Of a stretch of DNA of 64,000 bases, positions 1-8,933 are shown piece by piece. The DNA comes from Luteipulveratus flavus. Lineage in GTDB: Bacteria > Actinomycetota > Actinomycetes > Actinomycetales > Dermatophilaceae. Each line of letters begins with the position of its first letter. Position 1 is the stretch's first letter. The notes below the pieces were generated by a model. The model was not told where the DNA came from. It saw only the letters and a list, made by a program, of their open reading frames with translations, and ran no database searches. Location of the stretch: positions 248,001-312,000 of the forward strand of contig NZ_JAROAV010000028.1 in the NCBI RefSeq assembly GCF_029439465.1, given 5' to 3'. The translations under genes were made by a program, and so were the position numbers.

Positions 1-1311
1 CACGGTCTCCTTGGCGCGGACGGGGAAAAGCACGGACTTCTCCGGCGGGAAGAGCTCCCACCAGGGCTGGCTGGTGCCGGCCCCGAACTCCTCGCGGAAG
101 TACTGCACGGCCGAGGTGATCGGCGAGGTGGCGCCGTCACCGAGCGCGCAGAAGCTGCGGCCCAGGATGTTGTCGCAGATGTCGACGAGCTTGTCGATGT
201 CCTCCTGGGTGCCCTGGCCGTGCTCGAGCCGGGTCATGATCTGCTTCAGCCAGAAGGTGCCCTCGCGGCACGGCGTGCACTTGCCGCACGACTCGTGGGC
301 GTAGAAGTCGGTCCAGCGCGAGACGGCCCGCACGACCGACACGGTCTCGTCGAAGATCTGCAGCGCGCGGGTCCCGAGCATCGAGCCGGCCGCCGCGACG
401 GACTCGAAGTCCAGCGGGACGTCCCAGTGCGCGTCGGTGAAGATCGGCGTCGAGGAGCCACCCGGCGTCCAGAACTTCAGCCGGTGACCCTCGCGGATGC
501 CGCCCGCCATGTCGACGAGCTCGCGCAGCGTGATGCCGAGCGGCGCCTCGTACTGACCCGGACGGGTGACGTGACCGGACAGGCTGAAGATGCCGAAGCC
601 CTGGGACTTCTCGGTGCCCATGTCGGCGAACCAGTCTGCTCCGCGCGACAGGATCGGCGGGATCGAGGCGATCGACTCGACGTTGTTGACGACGGTCGGA
701 CGCGCGTACAGACCGGCGACGGCCGGGAACGGCGGCTTGAGGCGCGGCTGCCCGCGACGGCCCTCGAGGCTGTCCAGCAGCGCGGTCTCCTCACCGCAGA
801 TGTACGCGCCGGCGCCGGCGTGCACGGTGACGTCCAGGTCGAAGCCGGTGCCGAGGATGTCCTTGCCGAGGTAGCCCGCGGCGTACGCCTCCTCGACCGC
901 GCGCAGCAGCCGGCGGTAGACGTGCACGACCTCGCCGCGCAGGTAGATGAAGGCGTGGTTGCAGCCGATGGCGTAGGAGGTGATCGCCACACCCTCGATG
1001 AGGAACTGCGGCGCCGCCATCATCAGCGGGATGTCCTTGCAGGTGCCCGGCTCGGACTCGTCGGCGTTGACCACCAGGTAGCGGGGGCCGCCGTCCGGCG
1101 GGGGCAGGAAGCCCCACTTCATTCCGGTCGGGAAGCCGGCGCCGCCACGACCGCGCAGACCGGAATCCTTGGTCATCTGGACCAGGTCGGCGGCCGGCAT
1201 GGCCAGCGCCTTGCGCAGCGCCTGGTAGCCCTGCTTGTCCTCGTACGTCTCCAGGGTCCAGCTGTTCGGGTGGTCCCAGAACTCGGTGAGGATCGGCGTC
1301 AGGTCGGTCAT
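1..1311 (-). CDS. nuoF: NADH-quinone oxidoreductase subunit F (3' end cut by window)
   Basis: This is the NADH- and FMN-binding subunit of respiratory complex I, which oxidises NADH and passes electrons through Fe-S centres to menaquinone. The visible 437 codons show the FMN-binding Gly-rich segment GRGGAGFPTG, the GAGAYICGEETALL NADH/FMN region, and the cysteine cluster SCGKCTPCREG that holds a 4Fe-4S centre. The ATG at 1309-1311 overlaps the nuoE stop by 4 bases (ATGA), so the two are translationally coupled. NuoF proteins are usually 430-450 residues, so only a few residues should be missing beyond base 1. Gene order matches the standard nuoABCDEF order, read on the minus strand. Confidence 0.97.
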   Translation of the reverse strand, partial: MTDLTPILTEFWDHPNSWTLETYEDKQGYQALRKALAMPAADLVQMTKDSGLRGRGGAGFPTGMKWGFLPPPDGGPRYLVVNADESEPGTCKDIPLMMAAPQFLIEGVAITSYAIGCNHAFIYLRGEVVHVYRRLLRAVEEAYAAGYLGKDILGTGFDLDVTVHAGAGAYICGEETALLDSLEGRRGQPRLKPPFPAVAGLYARPTVVNNVESIASIPPILSRGADWFADMGTEKSQGFGIFSLSGHVTRPGQYEAPLGITLRELVDMAGGIREGHRLKFWTPGGSSTPIFTDAHWDVPLDFESVAAAGSMLGTRALQIFDETVSVVRAVSRWTDFYAHESCGKCTPCREGTFWLKQIMTRLEHGQGTQEDIDKLVDICDNILGRSFCALGDGATSPITSAVQYFREEFGAGTSQPWWELFPPEKSVLFPVRAKETV

Positions 1312-2057
1312 GACTGCTGCTCCTTCGATGCCTCGGGGGCGGGAGCCGGTGCGGTACGGGTGTACGTCTGCTCGCCCGAGGCGATGCGCAGGCCCTCCAG
1401 GGAGGCCGGCCCTGCGCCGACGCCCTCGTCCGCGCGGCCGTCGGAGAACCCCGCGAGCACGCGCGACATCTGCTTGAACGAGCACACCGAGGTGGCGCCG
1501 CGGGTCGGCGTGACGTCCTTGCCCGCGCGCAGGTCCTCGACCAGCCGGACGGTCGACTCGGGGGTCTGGTTGTCGAAGAACTCCCAGTTGGCCATCACGA
1601 CGGGCGCGTAGTCGCATGCCGCGTTGCACTCGACGCGCTCGAGGGTGACCTTGCCGTCCTCGGTCGTCTCGTCGTGGCCGATGCCCAGGTGCTCCGAGAC
1701 GGTGTCCCAGATCAGGTCGCCGCCCATGACCGCGCACAGCGTGTTGGTGCAGACACCGACGGTGTACTCGCCGTTGGGGTGGCGCTTGTACTGGGTGTAG
1801 AACGTCGCGACGCCCGAGACCTCGGCCTCGGTGAGGTCGAGCTGCTCGGCGCAGAACGTCACGCCGCGCCCGGTGACGTACCCGTCGACGCTCTGGATCA
1901 GGTGCAGCAGCGGCAGCAGCGCCGAGCGCTTCTGCGGGTAGCGCGCGACGATCAGCTCCGCGTCGCGGACGAGGTCGGCCAGCGTCTGCGGGTCGTACGG
2001 CTCGTCGCTGGCGCGCAGCGGCGTCTGGACGTGCAGCGGTCCGTGGTTCTCGCTCAT
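1308..2057 (-). CDS. nuoE: NADH-quinone oxidoreductase subunit E
   Basis: This is the 24-kDa-type subunit of complex I that carries the N1a 2Fe-2S cluster in the peripheral NADH dehydrogenase module. The 249-residue protein has the thioredoxin-like fold signature with the four cluster cysteines in two pairs, CTNTLC and CNAAC. The C-terminal part after about residue 190 is Ala/Pro-rich and low complexity, making the protein longer than many homologues; such tails are common in actinobacteria. The start ATG at 2055-2057 overlaps the nuoD stop, and the stop overlaps the nuoF start. Confidence 0.97.
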   Translation of the reverse strand: MSENHGPLHVQTPLRASDEPYDPQTLADLVRDAELIVARYPQKRSALLPLLHLIQSVDGYVTGRGVTFCAEQLDLTEAEVSGVATFYTQYKRHPNGEYTVGVCTNTLCAVMGGDLIWDTVSEHLGIGHDETTEDGKVTLERVECNAACDYAPVVMANWEFFDNQTPESTVRLVEDLRAGKDVTPTRGATSVCSFKQMSRVLAGFSDGRADEGVGAGPASLEGLRIASGEQTYTRTAPAPAPEASKEQQS

Positions 2058-3406
2058 CAGCGGTCCACCCCTCCCATCACCGGGTCGATGCTCGCCACCG
2101 CGACGATGACGTCGGCGACGGCGCCGCCCTCGGCCATCGCGGCCGTGGCCTGCAGGTTGTTGAAGCTGGGGTCACGGAAGTGCGCGCGGTACGGACGCGT
2201 TCCGCCGTCGGAGACGACGTGGCAGCCCAGCTCGCCCTTAGGCGACTCGACCGCGGCGTACGCCTGGCCCGGCGGCACCCGGAAGCCCTCGGTCACCAGC
2301 TTGAAGTGGTGGATGAGCGACTCCATCGACTCGCCCATGATCGTGCGGATGTGGTCCAGGCTGTTGCCCTGCCCGTCCGCACCGACCGCGAGCTGCGCCG
2401 GCCAGGCGATCTTCTTGTCCTCGACCATGACCGGGCCGCTGCCGGCGTCCAGCCGCTCGATGGCCTGCTCGGCGATCTTCAGCGACTCGTGCATCTCCTC
2501 GACGCGCAGCTTCAGCCGGCCGTACGCGTCGCACGTGTCGGTGACCGGCACGTCGAAGTCGTACGTCTCGTACCCGCAGTACGGGTCCGACTTGCGCAGG
2601 TCGTGCGGCAGGCCGGTGGAGCGCAGCACCGGGCCGGTGAGGCCGAGCGCGATGCAGCCGGTGAGGTCGAGGTAGCCGACGTCGACCGTGCGGCCCTTGA
2701 GGATGGGGTTCTCCATGAGGAGCTTCTCGAGCTCGCCGATCCCCTTGCGCACCAGCGGGATCGTCTCGCGGAGCTGGTCGATGCAGCCGGCCGGGAGATC
2801 CTGCGCGACGCCGCCGGGACGGATGTAGGCGTTGTTCATCCGCAGGCCGGTGACCATCTCGAAGATCGACAGGATGCGCTCGCGCTCGCGGAAGCCGATC
2901 GTCATGACGGTGGTGGCGCCCATCTCCATGCCACCGGTCGCGAGGGCGACCAGGTGGGAGGTGATGCGGTTGAGCTCCATCATCAGCACGCGGATGACCT
3001 GGGCGCGCTCAGGGACCTGCTCGGTGATGCCGAGCGCCTTCTCGACCGCGAGGCAGAAGACGGCCTCGTTGAACAGCGGCATGACGTAGTCCATGCGGGT
3101 GCAGAACGTCACGCCCTGGGTCCAGGTGCGGTACTCCATGTTCTTCTCGATGCCGGTGTGGAGGTAGCCGATGCCCGCGCGGGCCTCGGTGACCGTCTCA
3201 CCGTCCAGCTCGAGGATGAGCCGGAGCACGCCGTGCGTCGACGGGTGCTGCGGACCCATGTTGACGACGATGCGCTCCTCGTGGAGTGCGGCCGCCTCCT
3301 GCGACACGTCGTCCCAGTCACCACCGAAGGCGTTGATGACCGGTGCGCCCTCGGCGTCGCCCGGGGTCGCCGCCCCGTACACGTCGTTCGTTGCCTGTGT
3401 CGACAT
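2057..3406 (-). CDS. nuoD: NADH-quinone oxidoreductase subunit D
   Basis: This is the 49-kDa subunit of complex I, related to NiFe-hydrogenase large subunits, which forms the quinone-binding pocket together with NuoB. The protein is 449 residues. The conserved [10 protein letters not shown] segment lies near residue 60, and the region [11 protein letters not shown] and the C-terminal [15 protein letters not shown] segment are typical. The chosen ATG at 3404-3406 shares one base with the nuoC stop (TGATG). The reading frame stays open further upstream, but that part lies over nuoC and is not part of the gene. Confidence 0.97.
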   Translation of the reverse strand: MSTQATNDVYGAATPGDAEGAPVINAFGGDWDDVSQEAAALHEERIVVNMGPQHPSTHGVLRLILELDGETVTEARAGIGYLHTGIEKNMEYRTWTQGVTFCTRMDYVMPLFNEAVFCLAVEKALGITEQVPERAQVIRVLMMELNRITSHLVALATGGMEMGATTVMTIGFRERERILSIFEMVTGLRMNNAYIRPGGVAQDLPAGCIDQLRETIPLVRKGIGELEKLLMENPILKGRTVDVGYLDLTGCIALGLTGPVLRSTGLPHDLRKSDPYCGYETYDFDVPVTDTCDAYGRLKLRVEEMHESLKIAEQAIERLDAGSGPVMVEDKKIAWPAQLAVGADGQGNSLDHIRTIMGESMESLIHHFKLVTEGFRVPPGQAYAAVESPKGELGCHVVSDGGTRPYRAHFRDPSFNNLQATAAMAEGGAVADVIVAVASIDPVMGGVDR

Positions 3407-4341
3407 CAGCTGTACGACCTCCGCTCGTCCGCGGGGGGCACGGTGGCGCCCTTGTACTCCACCGGGATGCCGCCGAGCGGGTAGTCCTTGCGTTGCGGGT
3501 GGCCCGGCCAGTCGTCGGGCATGAGGATCCGGGTGAGGGCCGGGTGGCCGTCGAACTCGATCCCGAACATGTCCCAGGTCTCGCGCTCGTGCCAGTCGGC
3601 CCCGGGGTAGACGCTCACGACGGAGGGGATGTGCCGGTCGGTGTCGGGGCAGGTGACCTCGACCCGGACACGGCGGCTGCCGTGCGTGACCGACAGGAAG
3701 TGGTAGACCGCGTGCAGCTCGGCACCGGTCTCCTGCGGGTAGTGCACGCCGGAGACACTCATGCACATCTCGAAGCGCAGGCTCGGCTCGTCGCGCAGCA
3801 TCCGTGCGATCCCGAGCAGGTGCTCGCGGCGCACGAACAGCGTCAGCTCGCCGCGGTCGACGACCACGCGCTCGACCGCGTCGTCGTACGAGGCCCCTCC
3901 GGTCCGCTCCAGTGCACCGGTCAGGTCGTCGGTCAGCCGGTCGAACCAGCCGCCGTACGGCTTGGGCGAGCTGCCGGGGAACAGCACCGGCCGCTTGAGC
4001 CCGCCGTAGCCCGTGGTGTCGTTGCCGAGCGAGGGGCCGAACATGCCCTGCCGCTGCGCGATGACGACCGGCTCGGTGTCCAGCTGCTCCTGCGGGAGGA
4101 CGGCGCCCTCCTGGGCGGCCTCGGTGAGCGACTTCTCCGGCGCGAGCGCGGGGTCCTTGACCGGACCGGTCGCGGGGTCGCCCGCCACGGGCTTGTCCGT
4201 GGGGCTCTGCGAGCCCTTGGCGTCGGTGGCCGGGACGTCGGCGGACTTGGCCTCGTCGGCCTTCGTCTCCGGCTGGGCCGCCTTCTCCTCGGTGACCTTG
4301 CTCTCGGGCTCGTCGCGCGAGTCCTTGCCGTCGTCGCTCAC
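3406..4341 (-). CDS. nuoC: NADH-quinone oxidoreductase subunit C
   Basis: This is the 30-kDa subunit of the complex I connecting module. The conserved core runs from about residue 85 to the end and includes [18 protein letters not shown] and the C-terminal RKDYPLGG segment. The GTG start at 4339-4341 overlaps the nuoB stop (GTGA). Ahead of the core lies an N-terminal extension of roughly 65 residues that is rich in Asp, Glu, Lys, Pro and Ala and looks disordered. If a downstream start were used, this tail would be absent, but the tight GTGA overlap with nuoB supports the long form. Confidence 0.95.
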   Translation of the reverse strand: MSDDGKDSRDEPESKVTEEKAAQPETKADEAKSADVPATDAKGSQSPTDKPVAGDPATGPVKDPALAPEKSLTEAAQEGAVLPQEQLDTEPVVIAQRQGMFGPSLGNDTTGYGGLKRPVLFPGSSPKPYGGWFDRLTDDLTGALERTGGASYDDAVERVVVDRGELTLFVRREHLLGIARMLRDEPSLRFEMCMSVSGVHYPQETGAELHAVYHFLSVTHGSRRVRVEVTCPDTDRHIPSVVSVYPGADWHERETWDMFGIEFDGHPALTRILMPDDWPGHPQRKDYPLGGIPVEYKGATVPPADERRSYS

Positions 4342-4892
4342 GCGAGCAGTCCCTTCATCGCGTGGGTCGGCGTCGCCTCGAGCGCGGCCTTCTCGGCCGC
4401 GCGGGCCGCGTGCACCCGGTTGACGCCGAGCTTGCTGTTCTGGATCTGGTCGTGCAGCTCCAGGATCGCGTTCAGCAGCATCTGCGGACGCGGCGGGCAA
4501 CCCGGCAGGTACACGTCGACCGGGATGATGTGGTCCACGCCCTGGACGATCGCGTAGTTGTTGAACATGCCGCCGGAGCTGGCGCACACGCCCATCGAGA
4601 TGACCCACTTGGGCTCGGGCATCTGGTCGTACACCTGACGCACGACCGGCGCCATCTTCTGGCTGACCCGGCCGGCGACGATCATCAGGTCGGCCTGGCG
4701 CGGAGTCGCGCTGAAGCGCTCCATGCCGAACCGGGCGATGTCGTAGTCGGGCGTGCCGACGGCCATCATCTCGATCGCGCAGCAGGCGAGACCGAACGTC
4801 GCCGGCCACACCGAGCTCTTGCGCATGTAACCCGCGATCTGCTCGACCGTGGTCAGCAGGAAGCCCGCGGGGAGCTTCTCCTCGATACCCAT
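4338..4892 (-). CDS. nuoB: NADH-quinone oxidoreductase subunit B
   Basis: This is the 20-kDa subunit of complex I, which carries Fe-S cluster N2, the last electron carrier before the quinone. The 184-residue protein shows the vicinal cysteine motif LACCAIEMM near residues 35-43 and the later cysteines in [18 protein letters not shown] and YLPGCPPRP. This set is complete. The start ATG is at 4890-4892, and the gap to nuoA is 39 bases. Confidence 0.97.
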   Translation of the reverse strand: MGIEEKLPAGFLLTTVEQIAGYMRKSSVWPATFGLACCAIEMMAVGTPDYDIARFGMERFSATPRQADLMIVAGRVSQKMAPVVRQVYDQMPEPKWVISMGVCASSGGMFNNYAIVQGVDHIIPVDVYLPGCPPRPQMLLNAILELHDQIQNSKLGVNRVHAARAAEKAALEATPTHAMKGLLA

Positions 4893-4931
4893 CTCAGCAG
4901 CTCCTTCCGAAGTCCTTGTGGCCGTTCATCG

Positions 4932-5306
4932 TCAGTCCCACTCCAGGCCGCCGCGACGCCACACGTACGCGTACGCCACGAAGACGGTGAGGATGAACAG
5001 CACCATCTCGACGAGGGCGAAGAGCCCCATCTGCTCGAACGCGACCGCGAACGGGTAGAGGAACACCGACTCGATGTCGAAGATGATGAACAGCATCGCC
5101 GTCAGGTAGTACTTGATCGGCACCCGGCCGCCGCCCTCGGCGTGCGGGCTCGGCTGGATGCCGCACTCGTACGCCTCGAGCTTGGCGCGGTTGTAGCGCT
5201 TGGGCCCCGCGAGGGCACCGGCGGCGACGGAGAACACCGCGAACCCGGCGCCGATCGCCGCGAAGAACAGCAACGGGGCGTAGGAGTAGGACGTCAGCCC
5301 GTTCAC
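4932..5306 (-). CDS. nuoA: NADH-quinone oxidoreductase subunit A
   Basis: This is a small membrane subunit of complex I that sits at the junction of the quinone chamber and the membrane arm. The 124-residue protein has three hydrophobic segments, and its long cytoplasmic loop contains the conserved YECGIQP motif, whose cysteine is the hallmark of NuoA/ND3. It is the first gene of the nuo operon. The 65 bases upstream (5307-5371) separate it from the flavoprotein gene on the same strand, so read-through from that gene is possible. Confidence 0.96.
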   Translation of the reverse strand: MNGLTSYSYAPLLFFAAIGAGFAVFSVAAGALAGPKRYNRAKLEAYECGIQPSPHAEGGGRVPIKYYLTAMLFIIFDIESVFLYPFAVAFEQMGLFALVEMVLFILTVFVAYAYVWRRGGLEWD

Positions 5307-5371
5307 TTCGCAGGCTCCTTCCGTACGCCGACGGTGCGGCGCGTCGTACTCGTCGTGGCGGTACCCATGTC

Positions 5372-6685
5372 TCAGGCCGCGGGGGCGATCCGGGACAGGG
5401 CGTTGAGCAACCGGTCGCCTGCCGAACCGCCGTGCGGCTCGGACAGGTTGGCCATCACCTTCAGCACGTACTTCATCATCGTCTCTCGCGGAAGTCCGTA
5501 CTTCACCGCAAGTCGCATGACCTCGGGGTAGCCGATGACCTTCGCGAAGTGCCGCCCGAGCGTGTAGTACCCGCCGAGCGCGTTCTTCATCACGGCCGGG
5601 TAGCCCTGCAGGACCCGCTCGCGGCCGGCGTCGTCGGCGCGCGCGAACGCCTGCGCGACGACCTCGGCGGCCAGGCGGCCGGACTCCATCGCGTAGGCGA
5701 TGCCCTCGCCGTTGAACGGGTTGACCATGCCGCCGGCGTCACCGACCAGCAGCAGCCCGTCGGCGTAGTGCGGCTGGCGGTTGAAGCCCATCGGCAGCGC
5801 GGCGCCGCGGATGTCGCCGACCATGGTCTCGTCGCTGTACGTCCACTCCTGCGGCATCGTCGCGACCCAGCGACGCATGACGTCCTTGTAGTCGGTCTTT
5901 CCGAAGGCGCTGGAGGTGTTGAGGATGCCGAGGCCGACGTTGCTGGTGCCGTCGCCGACCCCGAAGATCCACCCGTACCCGGGAAGCAGCACGTCCTTGC
6001 CCTGCGCGTCCTTGGACCACAGCTCCAGCCAGGACTCCAGGTAGTCGTCGTCGTGCCGCGGGCTGGTGTAGTACGTCCGCACGGCCACACCCATCGGGCG
6101 GTCCTCGCGCTTCTCGCGGCCCATCGCGAGCGAGAGCCGCGAGGAGTTGCCGTCGGCGGCGATGACCAGCGGTGCGTCGTAGCGCAGCACCCGACCGGTG
6201 GCCCGCCCGCGCTCGTCCATCTCCTTGGCGGTGACACCGGTGATCCGACCGGTCGCGTCGTCCCGGATCGCGCCGGTGACGTTGGTGCGCTCCCGCAGCC
6301 GGGCGCCGTGCTTGACCGCGTGCTGGGCGAGGATGTCGTCGAAGTCCTGCCGGGTGCGGACCAGGCCGTACGGCGGGAAGGTCGACAGGTCCGGCCAGTC
6401 CAGCTGCAGGCGCATGCCGCCGCCGACGATGCGCAGACCCTTGTTGCGGATCCAGCCCTCGGACTCGGGGGTGGGGATGCCGAGCGTGATGAGCTCGCGC
6501 ACCGCGCGCGGGGTGAGGCCGTCGCCGCAGACCTTCTCGCGGGGGAAGGCCGTCTTCTCCAGCAGCAGGACGTCCAGGCCGGACATGGCCAGGTACGCGG
6601 CAGTGGCGGAACCGCCCGGACCGGCACCGACGACGATGACGTCCGCGGTCTCCTCGGAGGGTGAAGCGGGGGTGTGCTGGCTCAC
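5372..6685 (-). CDS. geranylgeranyl reductase family FAD enzyme (MenJ-like)
   Basis: This is a flavoprotein of the geranylgeranyl reductase family, which saturates isoprenoid double bonds. The protein is 437 residues. Its N-terminus has the FAD Rossmann motif VVGAGPGGSATAAYL followed by LLLEK, and near residue 310 it has LLVGDAGGMVNPFNGEGI, the second FAD-binding signature of this family. In actinobacteria such enzymes include MenJ, which reduces one double bond of the menaquinone tail. The position between menG and nuoA favours that role, but substrate choice cannot be read from sequence, and chlorophyll- or archaeal-lipid-type reduction is less likely here. The 115 bases upstream to menG contain AT-richer sequence that may hold a promoter, but no clear -35/-10 pair was found. 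Confidence 0.88.
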   Translation of the reverse strand: MSQHTPASPSEETADVIVVGAGPGGSATAAYLAMSGLDVLLLEKTAFPREKVCGDGLTPRAVRELITLGIPTPESEGWIRNKGLRIVGGGMRLQLDWPDLSTFPPYGLVRTRQDFDDILAQHAVKHGARLRERTNVTGAIRDDATGRITGVTAKEMDERGRATGRVLRYDAPLVIAADGNSSRLSLAMGREKREDRPMGVAVRTYYTSPRHDDDYLESWLELWSKDAQGKDVLLPGYGWIFGVGDGTSNVGLGILNTSSAFGKTDYKDVMRRWVATMPQEWTYSDETMVGDIRGAALPMGFNRQPHYADGLLLVGDAGGMVNPFNGEGIAYAMESGRLAAEVVAQAFARADDAGRERVLQGYPAVMKNALGGYYTLGRHFAKVIGYPEVMRLAVKYGLPRETMMKYVLKVMANLSEPHGGSAGDRLLNALSRIAPAA

Positions 6686-6800
6686 GTTCGCGTCCTTGCG
6701 CTTGTGATTCTCTTCACGAACTCCCCCACCTTAGGCCCGATCGTCAACACCCCCGTACTGAGGACGACCTAACCTCGTGAGCGCAGCGCGGTGAGATCCC

Positions 6801-7496
6801 TCACGCCGCCTGGACGGCGCGGTGCAGCGCCACCACCCCGCCGGAGAGGTTGCGCCACTCCGGACGCGACCAGCCGGCGTCCCGGAGCCGGTCCGCCATC
6901 CCCTGCTGGTCCGGCCAGTCGCGGATCGACTCGGCCAGGTAGACGTAGGACTCGGTGTTGGAGCCGGTGCGGCTCGCGATGCGCGGCAGCGAGCGCATCA
7001 GGTACTCGCTGTAGACCTTGCGGAAGGCCGGGTGGGTCGGCGTGGAGAACTCGCAGATCACGACCCGGCCACCGGGCCGGGTGACCCGGCCGAACTCGCG
7101 CAGGGCACCGACGGGGTCGACCACGTTGCGCAGGCCGAAGGACATCGTGACCGCGTCGAACGCGTCGTCCGCGAACGGCAGCCGCATCGCGTCGGCGGCG
7201 GTGAACGGCAGGTGCGGCAGCTGCTTCTTGCCCTGGCGCAGCATGCCGATCGAGAAGTCCGCGGGGACGACGTGCACCCCGTCGAGGTGGAACGGCTGGC
7301 TGCTCGTGCCCGTACCGGCGGCGATGTCCAGCACCCGCTCCCCGGCCGCCGGGGCGACCGCCTCGTGCACGAGCCGACGCCAGCGTCGGTCCTGGCCCAT
7401 CGACAGGACGTCGTTGGTGAGGTCGTAGCGAGCCGCCACGTCGTCGAACATCCGGGCGACGTCCGCAGGACGCTTGTCGAGGCTGGCGCGGTTCAT
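6801..7496 (-). CDS. menG: demethylmenaquinone methyltransferase
   Basis: This is a class I SAM-dependent methyltransferase of the UbiE/MenG family, which makes the last ring methylation in menaquinone synthesis. The protein is 231 residues from the ATG at 7494-7496. It carries the family signature [20 protein letters not shown] motif [12 protein letters not shown], and the downstream SFGLRNV motif. The frame is open further upstream but those residues (Trp/Met-rich) do not fit the family. It is divergent from isochorismate synthase, with about 100 bases between the two starts that must carry both promoters. Confidence 0.94.
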   Translation of the reverse strand: MNRASLDKRPADVARMFDDVAARYDLTNDVLSMGQDRRWRRLVHEAVAPAAGERVLDIAAGTGTSSQPFHLDGVHVVPADFSIGMLRQGKKQLPHLPFTAADAMRLPFADDAFDAVTMSFGLRNVVDPVGALREFGRVTRPGGRVVICEFSTPTHPAFRKVYSEYLMRSLPRIASRTGSNTESYVYLAESIRDWPDQQGMADRLRDAGWSRPEWRNLSGGVVALHRAVQAA

Positions 7497-7584
7497 GCAC
7501 GTCATCCTCCACCACCACCTGTGCGCCACCTCGGGGAGGCCGATGCCACACCTGAGAGGGAGGGCGGCACCCGGAGTCGTCGCC

Positions 7585-7590
7585 TAATGT
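7585..7590 (+). promoter_or_regulatory. candidate -10 element of a leaderless isochorismate synthase transcript
   Basis: The hexamer TAATGT lies 8 bases before a GTG that opens the coding frame. That spacing places the transcription start at or next to the GTG, giving a leaderless mRNA, which is common in actinobacteria. An in-frame ATG lies inside the hexamer and would then not be transcribed. No good -35 is visible. Confidence 0.5.
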
Positions 7591-7598
7591 GTGCCCTC

Positions 7599-8885
7599 GT
7601 GACCTCAGAACCGGCGGCTCCCCCATCGCCACTCCCCCTCCTGGTCGCGCGCACCCGCCAGGTCGCCGATCCGGGGGATCTGATCGACCTGCTCCCCCGT
7701 GACGCGGCGCCGCAGGACCTGATGTCCTGGATCCGCGACGGCGACGGCATGGTCGGCTGGGGACGGGCGGCCGCGGTGCACACCACCGGCCGGGACCGGT
7801 TCGAGCGAGCCTCCCGCTGGTGGCGGGACGTCGCCGGCCGGGCGGTCGTGCGCGACGACGTCCGCCGCCCCGGCACGGGTCCGGTCGCGTTCGGCTCGTT
7901 CGCCTTCCGCAGCACCTCCGCCGCCGGCGCGAGCCTCGTCGTCCCCCAGGTCGTGGTCGGCCGGCGGGACGGGGTCTCCTGGGTCACCACCATCAGCTCG
8001 GCCGGTGAGATCCCGGCCCCCGCGCGCCTCTCGGCGCAGCCCGCACCGGTCGCCCCCACGGACGTGACGTACGCCGACGGCGCGCTCACCGGCGCGCAGT
8101 GGTCGGAGGCCGTCGACGCCGCCGTCCGGCGCATCCAGGGCGGTGACGTCGACAAGGTGGTCCTCGCCCGGGACGTCGACGTCGTGGCGAGCGCACCGCT
8201 CGACGCCCGCTGGCTGCTGTCGCGCCTGGCGTCCAGCTACGCCAACACCTGGACCTTCGCCGTCGACGGTCTGACCGGCGCCACTCCCGAGCTGCTGGTC
8301 CGCCGCGAGAAGGGCCTCGTGCACTCACGCATCCTGGCCGGCACGATCCGGCGCACCGGCGACGACGAGCACGACCTCGCCCTCGCGGCCAAGCTCGCCC
8401 GGTCGTCCAAGGACCTGGAGGAGCACGAGTACGCCGTTCGCTCAGTGGCCGACGCGCTGCGTCCGCACTGCCGGTCGATGAACGTCCCCGAGGCGCCGTT
8501 CGTGCTCCACCTGCCGAACGTCATGCACCTGGCGACCGACGTCGCGGGCGTCCTCGCCGACGAGGTCTCGTCGCTGACCCTCGCCGAGTCGCTGCACCCG
8601 TCCGCCGCCGTGTGCGGCACGCCCACGGTCACGGCCGCCGAGGTCATCGACGACCTGGAGCGGATGGACCGCGGCCGGTACGCCGGGCCGGTCGGCTGGA
8701 TGGACGGCAACGGCGACGGCGAGTGGGGCATCGCCCTGCGCTGCGGCCAGGTCGACGCCGAGAACCCCTCTCGTATCAGGCTTTTCGCCGGGTGCGGCAT
8801 CGTGGCCGGCTCCGACCCGGACGCCGAGCTGGCCGAGTCGGAGGCCAAGCTGCTCCCGATGCGGCACGCCCTCGCCGACGACTGA
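7599..8885 (+). CDS. menF: isochorismate synthase
   Basis: This is a chorismate-binding enzyme that converts chorismate to isochorismate, the first committed step of menaquinone synthesis. The protein is about 428 residues. The catalytic domain fills the C-terminal half, with the signature VDKVVLARDVDV, the conserved HLPNVMHLATDVAG region, the LHPSAAVCGTP motif and the C-terminal FAGCGIVAGSDPDAEL. It is flanked by menG and, one gene away, menD, so a role in menaquinone rather than siderophore synthesis is most likely. The start is set at GTG 7599 because of the -10 hexamer 8 bases upstream; the alternative ATG at 7587 would add four residues. Confidence 0.93.
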   Translation: MTSEPAAPPSPLPLLVARTRQVADPGDLIDLLPRDAAPQDLMSWIRDGDGMVGWGRAAAVHTTGRDRFERASRWWRDVAGRAVVRDDVRRPGTGPVAFGSFAFRSTSAAGASLVVPQVVVGRRDGVSWVTTISSAGEIPAPARLSAQPAPVAPTDVTYADGALTGAQWSEAVDAAVRRIQGGDVDKVVLARDVDVVASAPLDARWLLSRLASSYANTWTFAVDGLTGATPELLVRREKGLVHSRILAGTIRRTGDDEHDLALAAKLARSSKDLEEHEYAVRSVADALRPHCRSMNVPEAPFVLHLPNVMHLATDVAGVLADEVSSLTLAESLHPSAAVCGTPTVTAAEVIDDLERMDRGRYAGPVGWMDGNGDGEWGIALRCGQVDAENPSRIRLFAGCGIVAGSDPDAELAESEAKLLPMRHALADD

Positions 8886-8933
8886 CCGCGAACTCGATTG
8901 CCGCCGGCGGCGTACGGCGATTGACTCGGCCGT

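Noticed and set aside
6780-6806. Short hairpin GTGAG/CTCAC just after menG
   Set aside because: The stem is only 5 bp in GC-rich DNA, too weak to call a terminator.
7587-7598. ATG at 7587 as start of isochorismate synthase
   Set aside because: It lies inside the TAATGT -10 candidate, so the codon would not be in the transcript if that promoter is used. It remains possible if another promoter is used.
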